A program made the translations under genes and the position numbers. The notes beneath the pieces are model-generated. The model saw only the letters and a list, made by a program, of their open reading frames with translations, made no database searches and was not told the origin of the DNA. A DNA stretch of 64,000 nt from Struthidea cinerea (taxonomy: Eukaryota > Chordata > Aves > Passeriformes > Corcoracidae): NCBI GenBank assembly GCA_013397865.1, contig VZTI01003898.1:319468-383467 (forward strand), in the 5' to 3' direction. Within the stretch, counting starts at the first letter, position 1. Every line of letters starts with the position of its first letter. Below are positions 24,177-33,950 of the stretch, piece by piece.

Positions 24177-26162
24177 AATCTTACAATACAGCAAAGATCA
24201 AGAAGTGAGTTTTTAATTCAGAAAAACAGAGGAGACAATATATGCTCTTGGTTTTATGAAAAAATAAAAACTAAATTTCATGTAGTCCATTTTCCAGTTC
24301 ACGTTGTATATTTATAGAGAGTTGGAAGAATATGCTATATGTACAAGTACTAAGCTCTCTGTTACTGAACAGCTACTCTGTTCAGATGTGACAGATACTT
24401 TATCCACTAAATGAAACAGTTGTTGACTGATACTGAAGGGTATTTGCAGACATTGAATATGCTTCACAGTGTCCTCTATTTTTCTCTAAATGAGATGTTC
24501 AGAATTAACCTAAAAATATTCCTTTATCATGAGCTGTATAAGAAACAGGCTTCGGACTAAGATTTTTCCCTAATTCATAGCAATGTCTCTATAAAAGCAG
24601 ACTAAACAGTGTATAATGTATACCTGAGGAGTTCTGCACAACGCCCATTACTAGTAGCCATATTGTGAATAATTCAGACAAGATACAATAATCAGTCAAA
24701 CAACAAAAAAAAGTAATGATTGTTATTTTTACCCAAATAATAATATAGCCTTTGATATTAATATCTATAGCAAGTATTTACTTTGAAGTAGAAGGCTGTT
24801 TTCTTTGTACAATTGAGGCCAAACAACAAAAATTTTACTACTCTATGACTCAATTCTTCTTCACATATCAAAGTCAAGGAAAATTGGGTTCTAAAATACA
24901 TTTGTCATTGTAGTAGTAATAGTGTTGCATTTGTGACATTTTAAGGATACATGCAAGGCAAGGTTTGCAGGGAGAGATACTATGTATCTCAGACTAACCT
25001 GACAGAACTGGGAAAAAAGCAAGTTCTCTCTTTGTGTCTTGTCTGTTCATATTTTCCTTGCCTTTTATTCTGTATTTGAAAATGTGTACTAAGTTCTGGA
25101 AGGATTGCTAATGAAAATAGTTTTGTGAAGAAGATTTACTGTGGATTAACAATATGACGAAGAAAAGGAAGAAACTAAAAGAAGTGTTTGTTTGTAACAG
25201 GTTCAACCATGTAGTCTGAAAATGTATGAGTTCATAATTGGATCTGTATGTCTGAATTGCCCAAAAGACACATTAATTCAGCAGTTAATCAAGTCTGAGA
25301 TGATCAGACTGCTTCTGCTCAAATCTCAAACCTTCCTCTGTTCATTTTCTGCATTGCCTGTCCCGGGAAAAAGGCACAAAACACTGCTCACTGCTGAAGG
25401 TGGGGAAGAGAGAAGAGCTTTTCTTCTCCATCGAATTTATGAGGCTCATAGAAGTAACAAATGAGTATCATAGGACTTGGAAAGCCACATTTCAGTGAGT
25501 GCCAACATGCCTTTTACCACCTTATCCCTCTGAATATTCTGTTCTCTGGGATAGACACTGAGTCAGACGTAGGACATGAATAAATAGCTTTCAGTTGTGC
25601 ACAAAATGGAAAAAAACCTTTAACTATATGCAAGGCTGCAACATCTCCCCACTGCATATGTAGAAGAAAGTTAACTATAGTGTGACTGTGCAGACTTCAC
25701 ACACATCATCTTCTCTGCCCTGGCTCAGGGTCATTACTGGGAACAAAATCAGGGATCACTGCTTACAAGCACTGCTTCCTACTGTTCAGATTCAGGTAAA
25801 ATCTCCATTAGCACCCTCTTTATTATGTCCTTTGAGTGTAAGGACTGCAAAGGACTAGGTCCTCTCTGCTGTCTTCAAAACTGAATGGCGCCCAGCTGAC
25901 AAATCTACCAAAACAAGGTTCCTTTACGAAAAGAGGAGTTAGTCTGCTGACAGCACAATGCCTTGTAATTTGGTGGCACCTCTGGAGACAACAGCCCCAA
26001 AATCTCTCACATACACTCTTTTCTACATAGTCTATGCATATATTATTCTGTATCTTGACCTCGTATTTTAGTGAAAAGGAACACAGACACCCCTATCTCC
26101 TCTATCCAGTGGAGAGCAAAGAGATCAGCACAGGGCTCTGCCTCAGAGAAAGTTTATGCTCA

Positions 26163-27356
26163 TGTAGTGGGTTGAACCTGAGTTGATGGACAGTCTTTTG
26201 GACTAATGATGCTTCTTGCAATTTACATATTTAAACCACGGGGAAAGATGGGAATTTCCTTTCGTTCCAGCCCACCTGCCAGAAGGTGGGGGGGGGCCTT
26301 GGAGCCTCCGGGCTCTGCTAGGCCAGGCCGGGGCCCCTGCTCCCCCCTCCCCTTTTCCTAACACCGCGGCACAGACCCTGGGTCGCTGGAGGGGGAACTG
26401 TCCTAGAGCCGCAGGCAGCCAAAGCCAGCCATGGCTGCCACACAGCCAAACCCATCCGGCGCGGCTTCTTGGGACCAGAGAGTCCCTCTCCTCTCCACAC
26501 GGAGCCGGCAGAGCCAGCAGGAGCTGGCACAGCCTCCTATCTGCAGCCAGCACACTTTGCGCTGAACTGAAGAAGACACCCTGCAGCCAGCAGCACAAAA
26601 GGAGCGAGGCTTTCCCCACCATAAAGCCTGAACAAGAGCACTCTTCAACATGGAGGCTTCAGAGTCAGAGAGAAAGAGAAGGTGAGTCATGTGAGACAGA
26701 GCTGAAATGGCAACGGGAGAAAAGGGGCGGTGCCGCGTTTATCGTGCGTCGCTTAAAAACCTTCTTGCATGCCGTGGTAAGAAACTGTAATACCACAGAC
26801 TGTTTGTCTCTTTAATCCATTTGAAGTACATGGGGGGATGGAGAATCCACGTGTGGCCCGTGAAGATTGTGAAGAGTGCCTATGCCAGGCTCTATAGAAT
26901 TAGTGAGAGGCTTTTCGAGACTTGTAGCAAAGGAATCATTTGTGTTCAGGCCGAAATAACTCATCCTTAAACAGGTTAGTAACCCCATGTGATGGCCCAT
27001 GTTTGGCAGTGTAAAGGAACTGTGAGATTTTTCATGAAAGAGATGTTTTACACCACAGCAGATTGTTTCTTTTCGGGCGGGTCTGCTGTTGGTGGCAGTT
27101 TGGGAACCACATGAAGCAGAAGAAAACCCTTTTTTCCTTAAGCATAAGAAAGAGATCTTTCAAGAACTGCAACGCTGACTAAAATCCCATGTTCTGTTAT
27201 CCTTTGTGCGATTTGGGTAAAAGGAGGGAAGTGTTGGGAGAGAGGGGGGAGGCAGTTTGCTTAATTTCTTGTTATTTCTTCTTACTTTTAATTCTGTTAG
27301 TAATAAAACTCTTTCTTTGCACTGCAACTGTTTGTTTGAACCTGTTTTGCCTCACA
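26163..27356 (+). mobile_element. Solo LTR of an endogenous retrovirus, GC- and CpG-rich (about 1.19 kb)
   Basis: The element starts TGTAGTGGGTTGA and ends TTTTGCCTCACA, giving TG...CA ends with partly inverted termini. A polyadenylation signal AATAAA at 27302-27307 lies about 50 bp before the 3' end, as expected for U5. The flanks GCTCA (26158-26162) and GCTCT (27357-27361) match at 4 of 5 bases and may be a decayed target duplication. The first half (about 26280-26760) is far richer in G, C and CpG than its surroundings, as in a retroviral promoter, and the strand follows from the polyadenylation signal. Open frames of up to 199 codons here are by-products of the high GC content. The family name was not assigned. 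Confidence 0.7.
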
Positions 27357-30035
27357 GCTCTCTAGTTTTCCTCAATATTTTCTTATTTTCTCCTTATGAA
27401 AATAACAGATTTCGTGTGCTTGACGCTTAGCTGCGTCAAACCACGATAGCTTATTTTGTTGCTTTCCCAGTATTACACAGAGAGGACCAGGGCAAAACCA
27501 CATACCAGACAGGCAAGTACTGGAGGAGCTTATTTTCTTGTTCTACATTACTAAACCTTTTTAAGATTATTGAGAAATATGAAAACTTAGCACCTTCTCT
27601 CTTCCTTCTCTCAAGACGATACCCCAAGTACCAGCTCTGTCCCTTAACGGGGTGGTGGGTCTCAATTCTATCTGCCACTGCAGAAAACCATATTTCTGGG
27701 CATAACTGGGGACTGTGCATGGAGCAAGAAACTCTTGCAGGGGCTGATACACAGCAGGACATTGGCTAGAACAGGAGTTTTAAACTCCCTTTCTTCCTCC
27801 TCACTCACCGCATCATAAAAAAAATTGTAAATTTCCAGTTATCTAACAACTCTGACACCAAGATCTCTAATGTTATTCCTGTAAGTCACTAAACACACAC
27901 ACACACCCCCTCACACACACCCACCAGTGAAGTGCTCTGCTGATGTGAACACTAAGCGGAGTGAAATCGTGCTGGGGTTTTAAAAAAATCTTAAGAAGAG
28001 TGATGAGGAAAAGCCCAGGAAAATTTCAAAGTCACGCTAGGAGTTTTCTGTAGAAATTATCAGTCAACCTTACCACATAATACATTAACCATTGTTACAT
28101 TCTCTTCATTTCCCAAGAAATATCATTGGTCTTGTGCATTCAGCACAGAATGAGAAGAAAAGCGAAGCAAATGTCAATTATTAAACCGACAAAATAAGAA
28201 CGGAAGAAGAAAGTTGCGCTATTTTCTTATTTCTACCTTCCAAGTTCTCCATTATGCTCGTTTTCTTTTTATTCTCTATTTAGACTGTGCTCCCACACAG
28301 ACTCCGTACATGTATGCAGAGAAGCATAAGTAGTGCACTGTCAATGTTTGGGAAAGACCGGTGGAACACTACTGTGGCTATGAGTTTGACTTTGTAAAAA
28401 CTTTCATTTAAAAGGACTTAAGGACAGAGATAACAAACTAACAGGACACTAAACTGGATTTTGTAACATTCATTTAAGAATATGTGTTAATGTAATGTCT
28501 ATCTAGATGAGAAATTTGCAGTCAGGACTCCTTTACGTTGTATGTTATAGTATATAATGGTAAAGAAGAACAACAGTGTCCTTCTATTCTAGTCATTATC
28601 AGACTTGGCTATTCTCCCTGTTAATGAAGGAAATCTATAAATTTCTATAGAAAAATATGAACCTTGGTTATATTTGATATTTCTCTTAACCTTCAGTCAG
28701 CAAAGTGTAAAATCATCAGTATAGAAAAATTTATTAAGATATTAAAGTAATGAAAAACACATAGCAAAATAATAGAAGTCCCATATCATGACTAATTAGC
28801 ATTACAAACAAAAACTTTGTTTTATAGATCTTGTTATATAAACTATAGCTGTTTATTAGGACCCCAGAGTAATCAAATTGCAGCTGACTGTAAACAACTT
28901 GAAAACAAGATGTTAGCCACAGTTTAACAAAAGACAGGTAATCAGACAAAACTATTTCATTCCTTCAAAGACTTCTGTAAAATACATGGATCTAAACCTT
29001 GCCCTCGCTTGGGCATTTTCCAATATGGGCAACTGAAACCAATGAAAGGTCATGACATGACCACTTGTAAACATTATAACTATCTGCTGCCGTGTCTGCT
29101 TTTTGGCGCAGAAACACCCATTTATGAGTTTGATTTGTGCATGCACATGTGCAGTGATGGGAGTAGCTGTCTGAAAATCAAAACCATCACTATTCTGCAG
29201 ATTAATGCTAGCTTGATTTTGAGACAGCCCTTGAAATATGGTGTACAAAAATACCAGGAAAGCCCAATTATTACGTCTTTTATTTGTTAATGCACTTATT
29301 ATTATTTTCACTTACTAAGCCTGTAGCAAAGAGTACTTTGATCATGTGTAGACAGCCACTTCAAATAAACATTTTGCCCAGAGGTTCTGCTGAATGTGTA
29401 CACTGGTACTGTGTTCAAAACCTGAGAGAATATCAACAAGAGCTGCACTGGGGACAGATATCTCTGCTTGCTGAGCACAGCAATGTGCAGTGAGTGAGTA
29501 AAGACTCCCTCAGAAGGCTTCTCAGCTATGAATAAGAACAAGTGCTGTATCTTCAGGAGCACAAAGGAAGTAATGCAGTCTCTAAATTACCAAAGACCAT
29601 TTTTTAATATTGCAGCTGCTTCTTAATGGGTAGTCCTCTGCAGGTCCCTGTTTTGAAGTGACAAAATTGCTTAGTTTATATTAATTTTTATTATGTTCAA
29701 AGCTGTGCAAGAATCTTTGGTAAGGCAAAAAGGAGTTCTCTATTTCCTAGGACTTTTCCCTTCATATGTATTAAGATGCTAAAGGCACATGAAGTAGCTT
29801 GGTCTTCTATTAGTTATTCTCGTACATGTGAAACTCTAAAAATATTAATAGCCTATCATTTGAGAGCCAGTTAGAGCTCAGTATAAGTAACTGCTAAAGT
29901 ATTAAAATTCAGTTCCTCTTTCTGAATACCTCTTTTTCAAATGAGTTAGCAAGGTATCGGGAAAATACAGGATACTCCAAACTTTTAGATTTTTATTAGT
30001 GCCCATACTTAGTCTCCTATTTTGCAACATGCTAT
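27357..30035. other. Unique AT-rich stretch, no gene recognised
   Basis: Anonymous sequence. Overlapping open frames on both strands near 28952-29311 (up to 119 codons) have no recognisable domain. One (AC)n tract is listed separately. Confidence 0.55.
27893..27930. repeat. (AC)n microsatellite, interrupted
   Basis: ACACACACACACAC, then a C-rich break, then CACACACACCCACC. Confidence 0.85.
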
Positions 30036-31512
30036 TGTTGTGGCATGATGCTGGCCAGATGCCAGGCACACACCAAAGCCATTTACCCACTGCCCTCTGT
30101 ACCTGGACAGAGGAGAGAAAGTATAACGAAGGGTTCATGGGTTGAGATAAGGACCAGGAGAGATCACTCATCAAATACCATCATGGGCAGAACAGGCTCA
30201 ACTTAGAGATATGCATTGAATTCATTACACTAATAAAATCAGAGCAAGATAATGAGAAGTAAAGTAAGATCCTCAAAAACACCTTCTCCCTACCCTTCCC
30301 TCCTTCCCAGCTTTACCTTGTCCCCTACCAGCACAGGGAGACAGGGAATGGGGATTATGGTCAGTTCATCACATTTTGTTTCTCCCACTGCTCAGGAAGA
30401 GGAGTCCGTCCCCTGCTCCAATGTGGGGTCCCTCCCCCGGGAGACAGTTCTCTGTGAACTTCTCCAACATGAGTCCATCCCACAGGCAACAGTCTGTTGG
30501 AATCCTGGGTTTTAGGTATGGAATATAGTAGTATATATATATGTGTGTGTGTCACAGAATGGAGGATTTTGGGTGTGGATTTGCGCTTCTTCTTTCTTTC
30601 TTCTTCTTCACAAATCTGGGTTTTCTGGTATTGGTTCAAAAAATCTGCAGTGCGGGACATGCATAGTTAGTTATTGGATTATAAATAAAAATAATCTACA
30701 TGGAAATCTGTAATTGGATGATATGAGCCTTAAAAGGCCTTGAAAGTTGAAGCTCGGAGTAATTTTCCACCTTGTTAACTAAGAGGCGCACTCCGTGCAG
30801 GAATGACGTAGATAAGAAAATAACAAACATCAATTAGAAGAAAAATCCTGCATGTCCTGCCTTTAAGCCAAACTCTGAGTACAAGAACTCAAGAGTCAGA
30901 GCCAAAACGAAAAAATAGAGATTTTTACAACAGTCCTCCTCAAACTGCTGAAGTGTGGGTCATTCTTCCATGGGAGTGCAGTTCTGCAAAGACAGGCTGC
31001 TCCAGTGTGGGCCCTCTCTCCACAGACCTCCCATAGGTTCACAGCCTCCCTCTTAGGCATCCACCTGCTCTGGCATGGGGCTTCTCCATGGGCTGCGGGT
31101 GGATCTCTGCATCCCTGTGGATCTCTGTGGGCTGCAGGTGGACAGCTGCTTCACCATGGGCTGCACCATGGGCTGCAGGGGAATCTTAGCTCTGGTGCCT
31201 GGAGCACCTCCTGCCCCTCCTTCTCCACTGACCTTGGTGTCTGCAGAGGTGTTCCTCTCACATGTTCTAACCCTGCTCTTCTCTGGCTGCAATTACAAGT
31301 GTGCAGTAACTTATTCTTTTCTTCTTAAATGTGTTATCATAGAGGCATTAATACCATTTCTAATTGGCCCAGCCTTGACCAGTGGCACGTCCATCTTTGG
31401 AGCAGCCAAGGATGGGCTCTGCTGGACACAGTGGAAGCTTCTAGCAGCTTCTCATATAAGCCACACCTGCAGCCACCCCGCTACCAAATCTTGGCCATGC
31501 AAACCCAGTGTA
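30036..31512 (-). mobile_element. Avian ERV-type LTR (reverse), interrupted by a second LTR
   Basis: The plus strand begins TGTTGTGGCATGATGCTGGCC and ends near GCAAACCCAGTGTA. The element resumes cleanly on the far side of an inserted LTR (30495-30929): repeated phrases such as GTGGGGTCCCTCCCCCGGGA on the left and CATGGGCTGCAGGGGAATCT on the right belong to one bird LTR type as I remember it. Without the insert it is about 1.04 kb. Orientation comes from the U5-like block at its left end: on the minus strand it reads CCTTATCTCAACCCATGAACC, the counterpart of the block just after ATTAAA in the forward LTR at 43385. The flanks GCTAT (30031-30035) and ACTAT (31513-31517) are a 4/5 candidate target duplication. 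Long open frames here (for example 31075-31632) are not genes. Confidence 0.72.
30495..30929 (+). mobile_element. Solo LTR (435 bp) nested inside the older LTR, with exact 6-bp target duplication
   Basis: The element starts TGTTGGAATCC and ends GATTTTTACA. ACAGTC lies immediately before it (30489-30494) and immediately after it (30930-30935), an exact 6-bp target-site duplication. Six-base duplications are usual for class II (ERVK/alpha/beta-like) retroviruses, which supports that class. A TATA-like CTTAAAAGG at about 30729-30737 and the following CTCGGAG suggest a plus-strand promoter, but the strand is less certain because no polyadenylation signal sits near the right end. A TA/GT microsatellite at 30535-30552 is part of the element. 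No internal viral sequence remains. Confidence 0.82.
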
Positions 31513-31523
31513 ACTATTTATTG

Positions 31524-31633
31524 CACAGAATATTCTGAGTTGGAAGGGACTGACAAGGATCATCGAGTTCATCACTTAAGTGAGTGGCTCATACAGGGCT
31601 GCAAGGAGGAGCTAAAATCCATCCCTCTCTAAC
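31524..31633 (-). mobile_element. SINE-like fragment: tRNA-Ile-derived head with CR1-type tail (reverse)
   Basis: The plus strand starts CACAGAATATTCTGAGTTGG, then AAGGGACTGACAAGGATCAT: the reverse-complemented CR1 3' end and tail. It then runs into TGGCTCATACAGGG, which resembles the reverse complement of a tRNA-Ile 3' part (...CCCGTACGGGCCA), and finishes with CTCTCTAAC, resembling the reverse complement of the tRNA D-arm (GTTAGAGC). This is the design of the CR1-mobilised, tRNA-Ile-derived SINE I recall from zebra finch (TguSINE1). The tRNA middle is badly decayed. The alternative is a plain CR1 3' end with coincidental tRNA resemblance. It starts 11 bp after the LTR ends. Confidence 0.5.
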
Positions 31634-33326
31634 TACGGGGTACAGGGTACAGGGTCTCCCTCTCCAATTTTTTCATCTAGCTTAGTGGTGACAAACCTAA
31701 TAAAAATGCTGGGATTATATCAAATTCCTGAGCAGAGGTCTCAACTCTTAGTCAAGTTGCCAAACCTGTAAAGTCAATATATCAAAGACATCCTGAAACT
31801 TAATTGTAGGCCTCACTTGAAACCAACTCAGTGTGAAGCTGAGGGACTTTTGAGTAGGTACTGTCATCACTCATCGTAATATTCCTGGAATTTCCCATTG
31901 CTTTAGCAGATATGTAGTTACTATTTCAAGGCTGTAAGCCATATGAAGTTTTGGGTACACAGTTTGTAAACCAAGAATGCTGGTCAAGCTAATATAAGTT
32001 ACCAGAGTTTACCAGGAGGCAGATAAGCCAAGCATTCAAACAGAAATAGGAATGCGATCTACAATATAAAAATCCCTAAACAATAAAAATATATATTAAA
32101 AATTGAAAAGCAGGAGTTTGATCACAGAACATTGTGAATAATGTTGGACATGTTTATGAGTGGAAAATGCACACACACACATTGACACACACGCACTATT
32201 GCCTCACTTCTGCTGACTTTGAGATACAGAGATGAATTTTGCTGCCCACACAAGAGCATCTAACAGGTAACATAAGAAGTGATTCATATGGCTAGACAGA
32301 AGTACAGGTGTGGAAAACTGCACTTAATGAAGATCGTACATCTGCTTTTGCATGTTGATTCCCTCTCCTTACCCCAAGCTTTCAACATTATAAACCACAC
32401 TATGAGTGCTCCTATTTAACTATCATCAATTCTTTGCAAGTCTTGGTAGCTGTGATATAATTCATTATAGATACCAAATTAAAAGATTTTCACTTTGACA
32501 ACAAGGTAAATAATTGGCAGAGGACAGAATGAGAACAAAAGATGACAAAGGTCCACTGCACTATGACAAACCATAGGAACAATGAGCTATTCATAGCTGC
32601 CAATGCTGGAATGACAGGAAGCATCCAGTTTCACTGCAAAAGACCAAATATGCTCTTTTATAATGAGATTCCTCTTTCACAAACCCTTTTCTGCATTATA
32701 CATCCCACAGGCTTCTTGCATTAGTCACAACAGAAGGCACACCTTGGGAGGAAAATGCCACAAGTTATCCTCTTTTTCACTGAGATGTACAAATAAATAA
32801 TCTTCTAAAAAATTGTTTCTATTATTTCTCTGTTCAGTCCTGGGGAAAAAAGTCTAATGACCTAAATGAACTACCAAGCACATGGTTTCTCCGTAGTCTG
32901 GTAAATGAGCCATCTATGGCATTTTTTCCTTGTTTCTTTCTTTCTTCTCTCACTTTTTGTCCTTATTAGTACACAAAGCAAGTTGAAGGAGGGATTTTCT
33001 TGTTCTCTTGTTCACTAGCTAGAGGGTTATTCCACTGCCATTCTATTTATAGATTTGCTTTCAGCTGCAGTGGGGAATTCACCATTTGCTGTTCAGCATT
33101 TTATGCTCAGCTACCCTCCTGGGGAAAGACCACTTTAATAAATTCTATGAATGATACCGTGGCTACCTTTAATATCCTTCTGTCTTTATATAGAACAAGT
33201 AAAATCTTACACTTCTGACAATTTCTAAGGTAAAAGACTGTCCTTTTTAATTTCATAATAGAAATGCAATGGAGGCAAACGATCTTGCTTCTGTGGAAAG
33301 ATTTTTATACAGCTTTTCCGAAAACA
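31634..33326. other. Unique AT-rich stretch
   Basis: It begins with a short GGGTACA tandem (about 31637-31655), then anonymous sequence with one (AC)n tract. No gene was recognised. Confidence 0.55.
32169..32195. repeat. (AC)n microsatellite, interrupted
   Basis: CACACACACACA, then TTG, then ACACACACGCAC. Confidence 0.8.
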
Positions 33327-33330
33327 TTAC

Positions 33331-33950
33331 CTGTTAAGGTCTTGAAGAAAAGCTACCACCGGAATATTGCAAGCACAAGTTAAAGTATGTGATACTAAAT
33401 TTATTCCCGAAAAAAGGTGACTCTTTGATGGATTATCATCACTTGGCACAAGATCACCAGATAAGAAAGGATCCATCTCCATTATAAACAGCAAGGTCAG
33501 TTCTTGGTTGCAGGCGCTCGTTTGATGCTGTTGTTCAGTTTTTTGCATCTTTTCCCTATCCACATACTGCTCCAGCAACACAGAGGGATCTGAACTGCAC
33601 ACTTGGAGGCCAAGGGTAACTTTCATCAGAGTAACCAAGTTCAGGCTGCCATAGACAGGGTGCACAAAACCCAGCAACAGCAGAGAAAATTCCAGGTACT
33701 GAAAAAACTGGGGAGAATACTTCCACACTTTCCCTATAGTAACAGGGATCTGGGGCCACAGAACAGCCCACCAATTAGCATGTGGAAAATGTCCCCAGGT
33801 AGAGCTGATTTCAACTTTCCTCAGCTCTTGTGATTTTCTCTTTGCTCCTTCTGCTCCTTCACAACCCTTTCTGGTCACCACGTGCTGCATCACAGAAGAC
33901 GGCAGTGAATGATGCCAGCTACAAAGCCCTGGGAAGAAACACTTGAAGTG
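33331..33950 (-). other. Unassigned long open frame with a possible 368-bp exon (minus strand)
   Basis: A minus-strand frame stays open for about 208 codons, from a stop at 33951-33953 to a TAA at 33327-33329. This is well beyond the chance expectation for an AT-rich sequence, and it is not in a repeat I recognise. Within it, TTTTTTCAG|TAC at 33698/33699 is a good splice acceptor and AACAG|GTAATG at 33331/33330 a good donor. Together they bound a 368-bp segment open in one frame (122 codons plus 2 bases). The translated exon would start YLEFSLLLLGFVHPVYG, a hydrophobic stretch, and end in a more polar region containing EMDPFLSGDLVPSDDNPSKS. I recognise no family. It may be a real internal exon, a pseudogene piece or chance. 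A different frame is also open for 72 codons, which weakens the coding case. Confidence 0.35.

Larger units (their letters stand above)
23663..26162. other. Unique AT-rich stretch with simple repeats
   Basis: No coding sequence or interspersed repeat was recognised. It contains the CCTAAAATA-type tandem repeat and a poly-T run, listed separately. Confidence 0.55.

Noticed and set aside
26203..26815. Overlapping open frames of up to 199 codons on both strands
   Set aside because: They lie in the GC-rich half of a solo LTR, where stop codons are rare by composition. Several frames on both strands are open at once and no domain is visible.
31005..31632. 185-codon and 107-codon plus-strand frames rich in repeated Gly/Cys/Leu phrases
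   Set aside because: The sequence is the antisense of an avian LTR with internal repeats (the 'CATGGGCTGCAGG' phrases). The frame also runs into the SINE-like fragment.
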